Shown: positions 1 through 6,377 of the stretch, one piece after another
Layout: each line of letters opens with the position of its first letter
Position numbering within the stretch: position 1 is the stretch's first letter
Assembly (NCBI GenBank): GCA_030044775.1
Contig: JASICF010000507.1
Coordinates: forward strand, 1 to 8,886
DNA from: Candidatus Sulfotelmatobacter sp.
GTDB lineage: Bacteria; Acidobacteriota; Terriglobia; Terriglobales; Acidobacteriaceae
Length of the DNA: 8,886 nt
Direction: 5' to 3'
The notes under the pieces: model-generated
The model's database searches: none
What the model was told of the DNA's origin: nothing
What the model saw: the letters and a program-made list of their open reading frames with translations, nothing else
Made by a program: the position numbers and the translations under genes

Positions 1-125
1 AACAGTCGTGGCATTCCCTTCATTTCGTTAATCCATATATACTTGCCTTTCCCCAATTCAGCGATCGGAAACGCGAGGCAACCTGTAGATTTGCTGATAT
101 TTCGTCGTCGTGAGGTTCACCCGTA
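1..125 (+). other. Left-edge leader; possible 3' end of an upstream gene
   Basis: Reading frame 1 is open from the window edge to a TAG at 123-125, which directly abuts the GTG start of the first epimerase. These 41 codons could be the tail of an upstream gene in the same operon, but I recognise no family in them and an open stretch this short can occur by chance. No convincing -35/-10 pair is visible. A GAGG at 112-115, ten bases before the GTG, is the likely ribosome binding site of the next gene. Confidence 0.2.
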
Positions 126-1196
126 GTGGCACAGAAGATCGTTCTCGTAACAGGTTCATGCGGACTGATTGGATCTGAGGTCAGCCTTTTTTTTTCAGAT
201 CTCGGTTTCCAGATCGTCGGTATCGACAACAACTTACGCGCGGTTTTTTTCGGCCCCGAAGGCGACACCAGCTGGGTATTGGCTCGATTGCGGGAACAGA
301 TTCCTGGCTACCGGCACAGCACACTCGACATCCGGAATCGTGAAGAACTGCTTCCGTTCGTGAAGGAAATTAAGCCTGCCATTATCATTCACACAGCCGC
401 GCAGCCTTCGCACGACCGTGCCGCATCCATCCCTTTCCTGGACTTCGAAACCAATGCATTGGGCACGCTGCATCTGCTCGAGGCGGCCCGGCAGTATTGC
501 CCCGAGTCGCCGTTCACACACATGTCCACAAACAAGGTCTACGGCGATCGGCCCAACGAAATTGCGCTGCAGGAACTCGATTCGCGCTGGGACTATAGCG
601 ATCCCGCTTATGAGAACGGCATCCCGGAGAGCCTTTCGATCGATCAGAGCAAGCATTCCTTATTCGGGGCTTCAAAAGTCGCGGCCGACGTGATGGTCCA
701 GGAATATGGCCGCTACTTCAACATGCCTACCTGTTGCCTCCGCGGCGGCTGCCTCACGGGGCCGAATCACTCGGGCGTCGAGCTGCATGGATTTCTTAGC
801 TATCTCATCAAATGCAATATCGAGGCCCGCGAGTACACAGTTTATGGGTATAAAGGCAAGCAGGTGCGCGATAACATTCACTCGCACGACGTTGCCAGGT
901 TCATGTTCGAGTTCTCAAAGGCTCCTAGAGTCGCGGAAGTTTACAATCTGGGCGGTGGGAAACGGAACTCGTGCTCCATTCACGAAGCCTTTGAAATCGC
1001 TCAGCGGCACACTGGCTGCGCGATGAAGTGGAGATACGTCGATGCGAACCGCAGCGGCGACCATATTTGCTACTACAGCGATCTGCGCAAGATGAAGACC
1101 CACTACCCGGCATGGGACATCAGCAGGAACCTCGACACAATCATCGGCGAAATTGTCGCCGGCTGGACGGAGCGGCTGACCGAGAAAGCTAGATGA
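126..1196 (+). CDS. NAD-dependent sugar-nucleotide epimerase/dehydratase, CDP-paratose 2-epimerase-like (Phe in place of catalytic Tyr)
   Basis: A 356-residue cytoplasmic extended-SDR enzyme expected to act on a nucleotide sugar with bound NAD. The Rossmann nucleotide-binding motif TGSCGLIG is at residues 9-16, followed by the acidic beta-2 end GIDNN at 32-36. STNKVYG at 134-140 and GKQVRDNIH at 244-252 are typical of the CDP-paratose/CDP-tyvelose 2-epimerase (Tyv) branch, and the length fits that family. The active-site YxxxK motif reads LFGASK, so Phe180 stands where the catalytic Tyr is expected while Lys184 is kept. From memory, close relatives in this subgroup also carry Phe, so this may be a subgroup trait and not a damaged gene. 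The GTG start at 126 follows a GAGG at 112-115. The stop overlaps the next start as ATGA. The substrate is unknown; the other genes needed for a 3,6-dideoxyhexose pathway are not in the window. Confidence 0.9.
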   Translation: MAQKIVLVTGSCGLIGSEVSLFFSDLGFQIVGIDNNLRAVFFGPEGDTSWVLARLREQIPGYRHSTLDIRNREELLPFVKEIKPAIIIHTAAQPSHDRAASIPFLDFETNALGTLHLLEAARQYCPESPFTHMSTNKVYGDRPNEIALQELDSRWDYSDPAYENGIPESLSIDQSKHSLFGASKVAADVMVQEYGRYFNMPTCCLRGGCLTGPNHSGVELHGFLSYLIKCNIEAREYTVYGYKGKQVRDNIHSHDVARFMFEFSKAPRVAEVYNLGGGKRNSCSIHEAFEIAQRHTGCAMKWRYVDANRSGDHICYYSDLRKMKTHYPAWDISRNLDTIIGEIVAGWTERLTEKAR

Positions 1197-2260
1197 ATCT
1201 TTTCATCACCGGGATTTGCGGATTTGTAGGAAGCTCGCTGGTTGAGTGTCTCCTGGAAAGACACGAAAACCTTTCGATCTGCGGCATTGACAATTTAATG
1301 CGTCCCGGATCGGAAGCAAACCGGACGCGCTTGCGCGAGTTGGGGGTGACCGTTATTCACGCAGATCTGCGCTCCGCCAGCGACTTTGAATGCTTACCAA
1401 AAACCGATTGGGTGATCGATGCGGCCGCCAACCCGAGCGTGTTGGCCGGCGTCCAGGCGGGATTCGGTAGCCGGCAAGTCTTCGAGCATAATCTCGCCGG
1501 ACTGGTAAATGTGCTTGAATACTGCAAAGCGCATCGCGCCGGCCTGATCCTGCTTAGCACGAGCAGGGTTTATTCGATTCGTTCCCTCTGCTCCATTCCC
1601 CTCAAGGATGAAGGTAAGGCCTTCCGGTTGGATGATTCGAAGCCGCTACCGAATGGAGCAACTGCCCGTGGAATCGGAACGCAATTTTCGACCGAGCCGC
1701 CAATTTCTCTTTACGGCAGCACAAAACTTGCATCCGAGGCCATCGCTCTCGAATACAGTTACGCGTTCGACTTTCCCGTCTGGATCAACCGCTGTGGCGT
1801 TTTGGCCGGACCAGGCCAGTTTGGCACTCCTGACCAAGGGATCTTCGCTTATTGGATAAACGCTCACCTGCGACGGCGCCCTCTACGCTACATCGGATTC
1901 GGGGGCACCGGTAAACAAGTGCGGGATGCGCTGCACCCGCGTGATCTTTGCGTGTTGCTCGATCGGCAAATCGGTACTGAACGTCGTGACGGCCGGCGAC
2001 TCTACACGGCTGGAGGTGGGCCTCGGAATTCGATGTCCTTAGCCGCGCTTACGGAATGGTGCGATAGCAGGTTCGGAGCTCATGCCCCGGTGCCCGATTT
2101 GCGACCCCGGACCTATGACATTCCTTGGCTGGTGATGGACAATGATGAGACGGAATCGGATTTTGGCTGGCGGCCTGAGATTCCGATGGAGGGCATTCTG
2201 AGTCAGATCGCTTGCCACGCCGAACGGAATCCGGACTGGCTGGCCAGGAGTGGCGTGTGA
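1193..2260 (+). CDS. NAD-dependent sugar-nucleotide epimerase/dehydratase, second CDP-paratose 2-epimerase-like protein
   Basis: A 355-residue extended-SDR protein homologous to the gene just before it. TGICGFVG at residues 6-13 is the dinucleotide-binding turn, and GIDN at 31-34 ends beta-2. LSTSRVYS at 121-128 supplies the active-site Ser/Thr, and SLYGSTK at 172-178 gives the intact catalytic pair Tyr174/Lys178. GKQVRDALH at 240-248 matches GKQVRDNIH of the neighbour almost exactly, which supports common ancestry. Likely role: epimerisation or a related NAD-dependent step on a CDP- or other nucleotide sugar in the cytoplasm. Its ATG overlaps the previous stop (ATGA), with only a weak GAGAAAG upstream at 1182-1188, so translation is probably coupled. 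Its stop in turn overlaps the GTG of the glycosyltransferase. The two paralogues may make successive conversions or form a mixed dimer; the sequence alone does not decide this. Confidence 0.92.
   Translation: MNLFITGICGFVGSSLVECLLERHENLSICGIDNLMRPGSEANRTRLRELGVTVIHADLRSASDFECLPKTDWVIDAAANPSVLAGVQAGFGSRQVFEHNLAGLVNVLEYCKAHRAGLILLSTSRVYSIRSLCSIPLKDEGKAFRLDDSKPLPNGATARGIGTQFSTEPPISLYGSTKLASEAIALEYSYAFDFPVWINRCGVLAGPGQFGTPDQGIFAYWINAHLRRRPLRYIGFGGTGKQVRDALHPRDLCVLLDRQIGTERRDGRRLYTAGGGPRNSMSLAALTEWCDSRFGAHAPVPDLRPRTYDIPWLVMDNDETESDFGWRPEIPMEGILSQIACHAERNPDWLARSGV
2246..2250 (+). promoter_or_regulatory. Ribosome binding site fixing the GT2 start
   Basis: AGGAG lies inside the 3' end of the second epimerase gene, six bases before the GTG at 2257. 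It supports that GTG over an in-frame TTG at 2212, which would add 15 residues and has no comparable site. Confidence 0.7.
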
Positions 2261-3072
2261 AAAGACCCCAGTTGCCTGAATCTGCCCAGCCGCTAGCCTT
2301 GCTTTCTGTGGTGATTCCGGCGCAGAACGAAGAAGGCTGTATTGCCGCGACGGTCGAGCACCTGCACGTCGAATTGCGGTTGCAGAAGGTTCCTCATGAG
2401 ATCGTCGTGGTTGACGATGGAAGCACAGACTCGACCTGGGAGATCCTGCAGCGGACCACGGCGCGGGTGCCTACTTTGCACCCCGTACAGAATCAAGGCC
2501 CACACGGATTTGGCAATGCCGTCACCCTTGGCTTTGATGTGATGCTCGGAGATGCGGTTGTAGTCATGATGGCTGATGAGTCCGATGATTGTCGTGACGT
2601 CGTTCGCTATTGGCGGCTTCTGAATGAGGGCTGGGACGCAGTCTTCGGCTCGCGATTCATGAGCGGCGGGGGCGTAATCGACTATCCCTGGACCAAGCTT
2701 TACATTAATCGGTTGGCGAACCGATTCCTGCGCGTGCTTTTTCGCGTTCCGCTGAATGACTTTACCAATGCATTCAAGGCCTATCGAAAAACTGTAATCG
2801 ATGGATGTCGCCCATTCCTTTCGCCGCACTTCAATCTCACCGTGGAACTGCCTCTGAAAACCATTGTGCGCGGATATTCATGGACCACCATGCCCATCAC
2901 CTGGAGAAACCGGCGCTCCGGAATTTCCAAGCTCAAGATCAAAGAGATGGGCAGCCGCTACTTGTTCATCACACTTTATTGCTGGCTCGAAAAACATTTC
3001 AGCCGGGGAGACTACTGGAAACGGTCGGAATCGAGCCAGCTCCGTTCAAAGGACGTATTGCCCACTCTTTGA
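2257..3072 (+). CDS. Family 2 glycosyltransferase, polyprenyl-phosphate sugar synthase-like (GT-A fold)
   Basis: A 271-residue inverting GT-A glycosyltransferase resembling dolichyl/undecaprenyl-phosphate mannosyl- or glucosyltransferases. SVVIPAQNEE at residues 17-26 starts the fold. VVDDGSTDST at 51-60 binds the nucleotide (Asp53/Asp54). MMADESDD at 104-111 occupies the usual DAD metal-binding position, with Asp107 retained and the first Asp replaced by Met. GSRF at 131-134 and RRSGISKLKIKE at 219-230 match the acceptor-side loops of this family. There is no C-terminal transmembrane domain, so it should be a soluble or peripheral enzyme that moves a sugar from a nucleotide donor, perhaps the product of the two epimerases, to a lipid phosphate. 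The chosen GTG has AGGAG six bases upstream and overlaps the previous stop as GTGA, which implies translational coupling. The exact donor and acceptor cannot be told from the sequence. Confidence 0.9.
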   Translation: MKRPQLPESAQPLALLSVVIPAQNEEGCIAATVEHLHVELRLQKVPHEIVVVDDGSTDSTWEILQRTTARVPTLHPVQNQGPHGFGNAVTLGFDVMLGDAVVVMMADESDDCRDVVRYWRLLNEGWDAVFGSRFMSGGGVIDYPWTKLYINRLANRFLRVLFRVPLNDFTNAFKAYRKTVIDGCRPFLSPHFNLTVELPLKTIVRGYSWTTMPITWRNRRSGISKLKIKEMGSRYLFITLYCWLEKHFSRGDYWKRSESSQLRSKDVLPTL

Positions 3073-3143
3073 GGTGCGGGCGACGGCATCGCTGCGGGTC
3101 TTCGCTCTCGCATCTTTTCGAAGAGCTGGAACCACGAACGCAC

Positions 3144-3281
3144 CAAGGCATTCTCCCGTTTTGGCGTACTGGACGGGCTTGCCTCATGTGGTTCCATCCG
3201 CGGAACTTAAGGTTAGAATTGTGCGTGGGCCAGTTCGCGAACGTGGGCCGAGTCGTCTGAATCGCGGAGAAGATAACCTAG
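3144..3281 (+). pseudogene. Decayed 3' end of a SAM-dependent methyltransferase gene
   Basis: The gap between the two glycosyltransferase genes contains a relic matching the last ~45 codons of the minus-strand methyltransferase at 6378-7148. Read across frames it gives QGILPFW (from 3147), then VVPSAELKVRIVRGPV, then NVGRVV; the intact gene has QGILAFW, VIPSPRLTVRIVKGPV and DLGRVV. GGTTAGAATTGT at 3211-3222 is identical to the reverse complement of 6436-6447. The lesions I can see are a one-base deletion after the TTTTGG at 3158-3163, a compensating one-base insertion near 3243-3247, and a Trp codon changed to TGA at 3258-3260. Similarity continues past that stop (IAEK against MAEK) to a TAG at 3279-3281, where the intact gene also stops. 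Upstream, 3073-3143 may be further decayed sequence but I cannot align it convincingly. There is no start and no intact catalytic domain, so it should be non-functional. Confidence 0.75.
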
Positions 3282-3285
3282 GAAC

Positions 3286-3290
3286 GGAGG
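3286..3290 (+). promoter_or_regulatory. Strong ribosome binding site for the TTG-started GT4 gene
   Basis: GGAGG sits six bases before the TTG at 3297 and five bases after the ancestral stop of the methyltransferase relic. The near-ideal match and spacing are the main reason for accepting the rare TTG as the true start. Confidence 0.75.
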
Positions 3291-3296
3291 ATTTTC

Positions 3297-4340
3297 TTGT
3301 ACGACGTTCTCTACGATGCGCGTTGGATCGGGAATCATGGCATTGGCCGGTTCGCCAAGGAGCTGCTGAAGGAGCTGCCTTGGATGGAACCGTTTGAATC
3401 CCGGCGTCCTCCGTTTCATCCCTTTGACCCGATCCTGTTGGGAGCGGCACTGCTGCGGAAAAATCCTCGGCTTTACTTCAGCCCGGGTTACAACTCGCCC
3501 CTGGGCTGGCCTGGCCGTTTCGTCTTCAACCTGCATGATCTGAATCATCTTCGCGTGCCGGAAAATTCGAGCGCGGCAAAGCGTGCTTACTACCAATTCA
3601 TTATCAAACCGGCGTGTCACCGAGCCGCATTCGTCCTGACGGTTTCGGAATATTCCAAACAACAGATTTCTGCCTGGGCGGGAATCAGCGACGACAAAAT
3701 CGTGAATGTGGGGAATGGAGTGGGATTCCCATTTGAACCGGGCGGAGCGAAATATCAACCTGGATTTCCGTATCTGATCTATGTCGGAAGTCACAAAGTG
3801 CACAAGAACCTTCCCCGCCTGCTCAAAGCGTACGCGATCTCGGGGCTTCGCAGTGGCGTCCGGCTGATCCTGACAGGTAACGCCGAACCAGCCCTCGTGA
3901 AAGTTATCAATGAGCTTCGTCTGGAGTCCGACGCAATATTTGTGGGTGATTGTGAGGACGAACAATTGGCGGCTTTGTTTCGAGGATCGATTGCTCTGGT
4001 TTTTCCTTCTCTGTATGAGGGTTTCGGTTTGCCTCCGGTAGAAGCGATGGCGTGTGGAGTTCCGGTTTTGACTTCAAATTTATGCTCGCTGCCGGAGGTT
4101 GTCGGAGATGCCGGTATACTGATCGACCCCTGCGATATCGAAGCGATCGCGCACGGAATGCGACGCCTGGTCGACGATTCCGGTTTAAGACAGACGCTCC
4201 GGCAGAAGGGGTTGTTGAGAGCAAGCCAATACACTTGGAGGGCGACCGGGGCCAAGACAACTGCCGTATTGCGGGCGGCGTTGTCAGGAACACGTGTAAC
4301 GGCAATGTTGCCGGCAGATCCAGCAAAAGGTCCGAGCTAG
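3297..4340 (+). CDS. Family 4 glycosyltransferase (GT-B fold, mannosyltransferase-like)
   Basis: A 347-residue retaining GT-B glycosyltransferase, expected to add a sugar (often mannose or a related hexose in this group) to a lipid-linked oligosaccharide at the cytoplasmic face of the membrane. The N-terminal half opens with DARWIGNHGIGRFA at residues 7-20, carrying the acceptor-side glycine loop. SEYSK at 117-121 precedes the domain hinge. The C-terminal donor domain begins at YVGSHKVHKNL (162-172) and contains the EX7E signature, Glu241 to Glu249, within PSLYEGFGLPPVEAMACG (237-254). The length is normal for short GT4 enzymes of O-antigen clusters. The TTG start is supported by GGAGG at 3286-3290 and by the family-like N-terminus beginning at once. 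It is separated from the GT2 gene by the methyltransferase relic, so it is not overlapped with the upstream trio. Donor and acceptor are unknown. Confidence 0.93.
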   Translation: MYDVLYDARWIGNHGIGRFAKELLKELPWMEPFESRRPPFHPFDPILLGAALLRKNPRLYFSPGYNSPLGWPGRFVFNLHDLNHLRVPENSSAAKRAYYQFIIKPACHRAAFVLTVSEYSKQQISAWAGISDDKIVNVGNGVGFPFEPGGAKYQPGFPYLIYVGSHKVHKNLPRLLKAYAISGLRSGVRLILTGNAEPALVKVINELRLESDAIFVGDCEDEQLAALFRGSIALVFPSLYEGFGLPPVEAMACGVPVLTSNLCSLPEVVGDAGILIDPCDIEAIAHGMRRLVDDSGLRQTLRQKGLLRASQYTWRATGAKTTAVLRAALSGTRVTAMLPADPAKGPS

Positions 4341-4415
4341 CGGATTTCGACAGCAACAAGGACGCTCGGAGAATTTTTCGTCCACGGTATCAAAGAGGGC
4401 TTCGACGGGAAAGTC

Positions 4416-6290
4416 GTGACTATTCCTGCAGATCAAACTTTCGCAGAAATGCATCCGGCAGTTGGCACCGCCAATCGGGCTGAGATGCCCCACATGGTTC
4501 TTATTTGCGTTCTATTGTTTGTAGTATCTTTTTTCGCTTTGTTCGTCGGTATGCGCAGATATCCGCTGCCATATGACGAAGGGCTCGTGCTTACGGGAGC
4601 CATGCGCGTTGCCGCGGGACAAGTTCCACATCGAGACTTCTACGCAATCTATGGTCCGGCAGATTTTTATTTGCCCGCAGCGCTTTTTAAAATATTTGGA
4701 CCGAGTCTGCTGATCGTTAGGCTGTTGAACCTTTTTGTCGAAAGTATCACCGTCGTCGCGATGTTCATGATCGCTTCCCTCTACTGCCGCCGGACCGTAG
4801 CGATATGTACCACCCTGGCCACCTTCCTGTGGATTTATGGCTTGAATACTTATATATCTTCAGCCGTATTCCCGGTCGCACTCTTGAGCCTGGTCTCATC
4901 GATCCTGCTCATTCCTCTTTTCGCGGGGAGCGTAACTCGAACGCGACTGTGCGCGGCAGGCGCTGTCGCCGGCCTGTCGGCCTTATATCGCTATGACACT
5001 GGCGTGGCGCTGCTCGCCGTTCAGGTCTGCCTCATTGCTATTGCAACCTGCCTTCGATCCGACGCGACATCAAGAAGACTTTCCATTTTCCGTTCCGCGC
5101 TCTGGCCATATATACTTGGATTCTCCATCCTAACTGTACCCGTCATCATTTACTTGTTGTCAGTGTCATCTATTTATCCCCTGATTCTCGATGTTGTCAT
5201 TCTTCAGGCGAGAAATTACCAACGCTACCGTCACACGCCGTTCCCGGGAATTCATCCCAAGAAACTTGATGATTTGGCTGTGTATGGGCCTATTGTCACC
5301 CTTGCTCTGTCTTTCTTCGCGCTTGTAACCTGCGGTTCGCGAAGCGACCGCGATCATTCGGCCTCCAGGCACGAACGGTATCGCAACGAGGAGTTGCGCG
5401 GTCTGCTTATTACATTAGGTTTGCTGGCTTTTGTGATGTTTTTCAAGGGTTATGTACGGGTTGGGACCCTGAACATGTTTATTTCCATTCTCCCTTCGCT
5501 GCTGCTGACGGCTGTCCTTTTCGAGTATAGGGCGAGCCTTCCTCGGGCATTGCGGATTTTAGTTACCTGTCTTGCTTGCTTCTTCATTCTTACGGCTGGA
5601 TTTTCGGCAGCTAAAGCCACTAGATTTGACCTGCTACAGGGTTCCATTCCGGATAGAATGGTCAGGGTTATCTTTGCGTCTGGAAAACCAGCTCCGGAAA
5701 CGAGACCAGGCTGGTGCAAACAGTCAAGCCCTCTCATAAAAGGTTTTTGTTCCATTGAAGACGATGAACTTATAAAGCCAGGTCCGGAAGCGCAATCAAC
5801 CTGGTGTAACCTATCGAACCCTCTGACCAGAGGGTTCTGTTTTCTCGTGGACTATGGCCGTATGGAGACCATCGAGTTCATAGAATCTCACACGAATTCT
5901 GACCAGAAGCTGTTTGTGGGACTAAGCAAACATGACAGGACCTTCGCAAACGACAATTTGATTTACTTCGCGACTCAGCGCCTGCCTGCGACAAAGTGGT
6001 CACATTTCGATCCAGGATTACAGAGTAGCTATCCTGTCCAGGCAGACATGGTTGCCGAATTGAAGGCAGCTTCTCCGCCCTATATAGTTTTGGATTCGGA
6101 GTACGATTCGATTCATGAGCAGAATGAAAGCTCGATCAGCACAGGCGTAACCCTGCTCGATGACTTCATTCACAGCAGGTATCGACAGGTTCAGACTTTC
6201 GATGAAATGTCGATATGGCAGATCATTTCCGGGAAGGACGACGTCAGCGCCAAGAGTATGCCAGGAACCGTTGCAGAAGATCGCCCCTGA
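4416..6290 (+). CDS. Multi-pass membrane protein, GT-C/GT39-like glycosyltransferase with duplicated cysteine motif
   Basis: A 624-residue integral membrane protein. About 11-13 hydrophobic segments lie between residues 26 and 396, followed by a mostly soluble region of ~225 residues. The first loop has PLPYDEG (50-56) with adjacent Asp54/Glu55, the acidic pair expected in GT-C enzymes such as the PMT/ArnT group, and PHRDFYAIYGPADFY (71-85) follows as in GT39-like proteins. By analogy it would use a polyprenyl-phosphate sugar on the periplasmic side, and the GT2 enzyme upstream could supply such a donor. The C-terminal region carries two tandem copies of a KPxPE...WC-x10-C unit, starting at 424 and 454. 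GTG 4416 is the first possible start after the GT4 stop, with a poor ribosome site. ATG codons at 4449 and 4485 are alternatives, and the second would begin just before the first membrane helix. The in-frame sequence 4341-4415 has no stop. No enzymatic activity can be assigned firmly. Confidence 0.82.
   Translation: MTIPADQTFAEMHPAVGTANRAEMPHMVLICVLLFVVSFFALFVGMRRYPLPYDEGLVLTGAMRVAAGQVPHRDFYAIYGPADFYLPAALFKIFGPSLLIVRLLNLFVESITVVAMFMIASLYCRRTVAICTTLATFLWIYGLNTYISSAVFPVALLSLVSSILLIPLFAGSVTRTRLCAAGAVAGLSALYRYDTGVALLAVQVCLIAIATCLRSDATSRRLSIFRSALWPYILGFSILTVPVIIYLLSVSSIYPLILDVVILQARNYQRYRHTPFPGIHPKKLDDLAVYGPIVTLALSFFALVTCGSRSDRDHSASRHERYRNEELRGLLITLGLLAFVMFFKGYVRVGTLNMFISILPSLLLTAVLFEYRASLPRALRILVTCLACFFILTAGFSAAKATRFDLLQGSIPDRMVRVIFASGKPAPETRPGWCKQSSPLIKGFCSIEDDELIKPGPEAQSTWCNLSNPLTRGFCFLVDYGRMETIEFIESHTNSDQKLFVGLSKHDRTFANDNLIYFATQRLPATKWSHFDPGLQSSYPVQADMVAELKAASPPYIVLDSEYDSIHEQNESSISTGVTLLDDFIHSRYRQVQTFDEMSIWQIISGKDDVSAKSMPGTVAEDRP
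5685..5864 (+). repeat. 90-bp imperfect tandem duplication inside the GT-C-like gene
   Basis: Two adjacent 30-codon units, 5685-5774 and 5775-5864, encode residues 424-453 and 454-483. Unit 1 has KPAPETRPGWC then SPLIKGFC; unit 2 has KPGPEAQSTWC then NPLTRGFC. Each keeps Trp, Cys, ten residues and Cys (C434/C445 and C464/C475). The remainder of each unit, after GFC, has diverged. The DNA has diverged at many third positions, so the duplication is not recent. Confidence 0.8.
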
Positions 6291-6377
6291 TTCGTTCTCG
6301 GCGACCCGGCCAATTCCATGATCACCGACCCACCGTGCGCCATAAAGAATGTCGTGGACGCCGGATAATCCTAGCCT
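6291..6377. other. Convergent intergenic gap
   Basis: This 87-base gap lies between the stop of the plus-strand membrane protein gene and the stop of the minus-strand methyltransferase gene, so transcription converges here. I looked for a GC-rich hairpin followed by a T-run on either strand and found none that is convincing. Confidence 0.6.

Noticed and set aside
126..2260. Naming the two epimerases as true CDP-tyvelose pathway enzymes (rfbE/tyv)
   Set aside because: The resemblance is at family level only, the first lacks the catalytic Tyr, and the partner genes of a 3,6-dideoxyhexose pathway are not present in the window.
2293..2829. 178-residue open frame antisense to the GT2 gene
   Set aside because: It lies within a well-supported glycosyltransferase gene, and its translation has no family features.
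3213..3965. 250-residue open frame on the minus strand, antisense to the GT4 gene
   Set aside because: The plus-strand frame has clear GT4 motifs and a strong ribosome site. The antisense translation has no recognisable domain.
4052..4483. Plus-strand open frames of ~140 residues across the GT4 3' end and the following gap
   Set aside because: They overlap the EX7E region of the GT4 gene in another frame. Composition is arginine-rich and low in hydrophobic structure, as expected for a shadow frame.
33..5118. Identical 13-base sequence CCATATATACTTG at 33-45 and 5106-5118
   Set aside because: One 13-base match between unrelated sites is expected by chance in a window of this size, and flanking bases do not match.
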